Part shown: piece by piece, positions 5,830 to 6,332 of the stretch
How the letters are laid out: each line of letters begins with the position of its first letter
Position numbering within the stretch: the first letter of the stretch is position 1
Assembly: GCA_019243895.1 (NCBI GenBank)
Contig: JAFATP010000162.1
Coordinates: 1 to 6,332 of the forward strand
From: Alphaproteobacteria bacterium
Lineage (GTDB): Bacteria; Pseudomonadota; Alphaproteobacteria; Rickettsiales; SXRF01
Length of the DNA: 6,332 nucleotides
Reading direction: 5' to 3'
Translations under genes and position numbers: made by a program
The notes under the pieces: generated by a model
Told to the model about the DNA's origin: nothing
Database searches by the model: none
Seen by the model: the letters and a program-made list of their open reading frames with translations, nothing else

Positions 5830-5835
5830 CTCCTT
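5830..5835 (-). promoter_or_regulatory. Strong Shine-Dalgarno site (AAGGAG) of the 25-residue peptide
   Basis: On the minus strand AAGGAG stands five bases before the ATG at 5824 inside a longer purine run (AGGAGAAGGAGAGG). It is among the best ribosome binding sites in the window and is what decides that this small frame is translated. Confidence 0.7.
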
Positions 5836-5873
5836 CTCCTCATGTTAATAGTGAATCCGCGTATGCGGCGAAG

Positions 5874-5879
5874 AGTATA
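5874..5879 (-). promoter_or_regulatory. Candidate -10 box (TATACT) for the peptide/membrane-protein operon
   Basis: TATACT on the minus strand, preceded directly by TG, would start transcription about 40 bases before the peptide ATG. No recognisable -35 element lies 16-18 bases upstream, so either this is a weak or activated promoter or the genes are read from the DUF1003 gene further upstream. Confidence 0.3.
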
Positions 5880-5884
5880 CAGGC

Positions 5885-5905
5885 GCATATCAGGAACCCA
5901 TATGC
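5885..5905. repeat. Inverted repeat GCATAT-n9-ATATGC between the DUF1003 and peptide genes
   Basis: Six-base perfect arms at 5885-5890 and 5900-5905 flank nine bases, with further imperfect pairing outward (AGGC against GCCTT). It lies just upstream of the candidate -10 box of the peptide operon, a fitting place for an operator. There is no T-run on either side, so it is not a terminator for the DUF1003 gene. The rest of 5825-5938 shows nothing else recognisable. Confidence 0.3.
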
Positions 5906-5938
5906 CTTGCTAACCGATGGCGTAATGGATGTATAAAG

Positions 5939-6332
5939 CTATGGGTGAATAGCTTTCAGCGCCTCATCCAGATTGACGCCGAGCTTCTCCAGCATGGCAA
6001 TCAGGATGGCATTTTGATATTCCAAATGGCTTAAGATCACTTCGATCTCCTGCTCGGCCTTGATGTTCACCTCCAGGTCGTGCTCCGCACGCGCTTCGGC
6101 GTGCTGGCCCTGAATATTCTGTCCCAGCATGATCAGCGGCATCAGCATGATCTGGATGAGATTGGAGATGAAAAGCCAGAACACAAAGCCCATCGGCGGG
6201 TCGAATTGCAGTTCTTTCGGTGCCAGCAGATTCCAGCCGAGCCAGAGCACCGTCCACGCGAAGATGATCAGAAAGAACCCGATCGTGCTGACCCGATCGG
6301 TGATCCAGACCGCGAAGCGATCGAGCTTGCCG
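5939..6332 (-). CDS. DUF1003 family membrane protein, C-terminal part (5' end outside window)
   Basis: The frame is open from the right edge to the TAG at 5941-5939, giving 130 residues of the C-terminal part; a GTG at 6250 lies inside the frame and is not the start. The DUF1003 pattern is clear: a lead-in KLDRFAVWITDRVSTIGFF, a first membrane helix through WTVLWLGWNLL, the FDPPMGFVFWLFISNLIQI second helix, then LMPLIMLGQNIQGQ and a charged helix with HDLEVNIKAEQEIEVILSHLE, which corresponds to the conserved DxxxNxKAExEI motif of the family. Function is unknown for the family; it is a two-helix inner-membrane protein with a cytoplasmic helical tail. It is on the same strand as the peptide and four-helix protein, 114 bases upstream of them, and no terminator is seen between, so read-through is possible. 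Confidence 0.9.
   Translation of the reverse strand, partial: GKLDRFAVWITDRVSTIGFFLIIFAWTVLWLGWNLLAPKELQFDPPMGFVFWLFISNLIQIMLMPLIMLGQNIQGQHAEARAEHDLEVNIKAEQEIEVILSHLEYQNAILIAMLEKLGVNLDEALKAIHP

Noticed and set aside
5673..5888. 71-codon minus-strand frame across the intergenic region
   Set aside because: Overlaps both the 25-residue peptide and the start of the membrane protein; basic, unstructured translation and no ribosome binding site.
5917..5926. ATGGCGTAAT shared with the HxlR promoter region (reverse complement at 3428-3437) as a common operator
   Set aside because: A single shared 10-mer is expected many times by chance in a window this size, and the two sites have different surroundings.

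Overview
This window reads as ordinary chromosomal DNA of a Proteobacterium, most likely an alphaproteobacterium. That placement is an inference from gene content (TonB-dependent uptake, a short Ada, a pirin/flavin-reductase pair, a DUF1003 protein) and moderately high GC; nothing in the window fixes the genus. Genes are packed tightly, and I see no RNA gene, CRISPR array, insertion sequence or phage gene. No gene-free stretch exceeds about 140 bases.

Left part (1-2090, + strand): the C-terminal part of a TonB-dependent outer-membrane receptor, its start outside the window, followed after one base by its own TonB-type energy transducer. Together they look like an uptake unit for an unidentified ligand; ExbB and ExbD are not in view.

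Middle (2101-4817): a minus-strand pair, an HxlR-type regulator (3421-3005) followed by a short Ada-type regulator/O6-methylguanine-DNA methyltransferase (2976-2101), diverges from a plus-strand pair, a pirin-family protein (3559-4272) and a translationally coupled NADPH-dependent FMN reductase (4269-4817). The 137-base divergent region holds a direct repeat AGTATATTA spaced 19 bases apart, a likely operator. The HxlR protein has an N-terminal and a C-terminal cysteine placed like the redox pair of YodB, so the locus may be an electrophile- or quinone-responsive detoxification circuit with an alkylation-repair gene attached.

Right part (4814-6332, - strand): a 25-residue single-helix membrane peptide with a very strong ribosome binding site (5824-5747), a four-helix membrane protein of unknown function (5710-4814), and upstream of both the C-terminal part of a DUF1003 membrane protein running off the window edge. 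The membrane protein converges on the FMN reductase with overlapping stop codons. A convincing intrinsic terminator for the minus strand lies inside the FMN reductase coding sequence.

The strongest unlisted signals are the 25-residue peptide, the embedded antisense-direction terminator and the direct-repeat operator with the two-cysteine HxlR regulator. I found no clear evidence of a wholly new multi-gene system.
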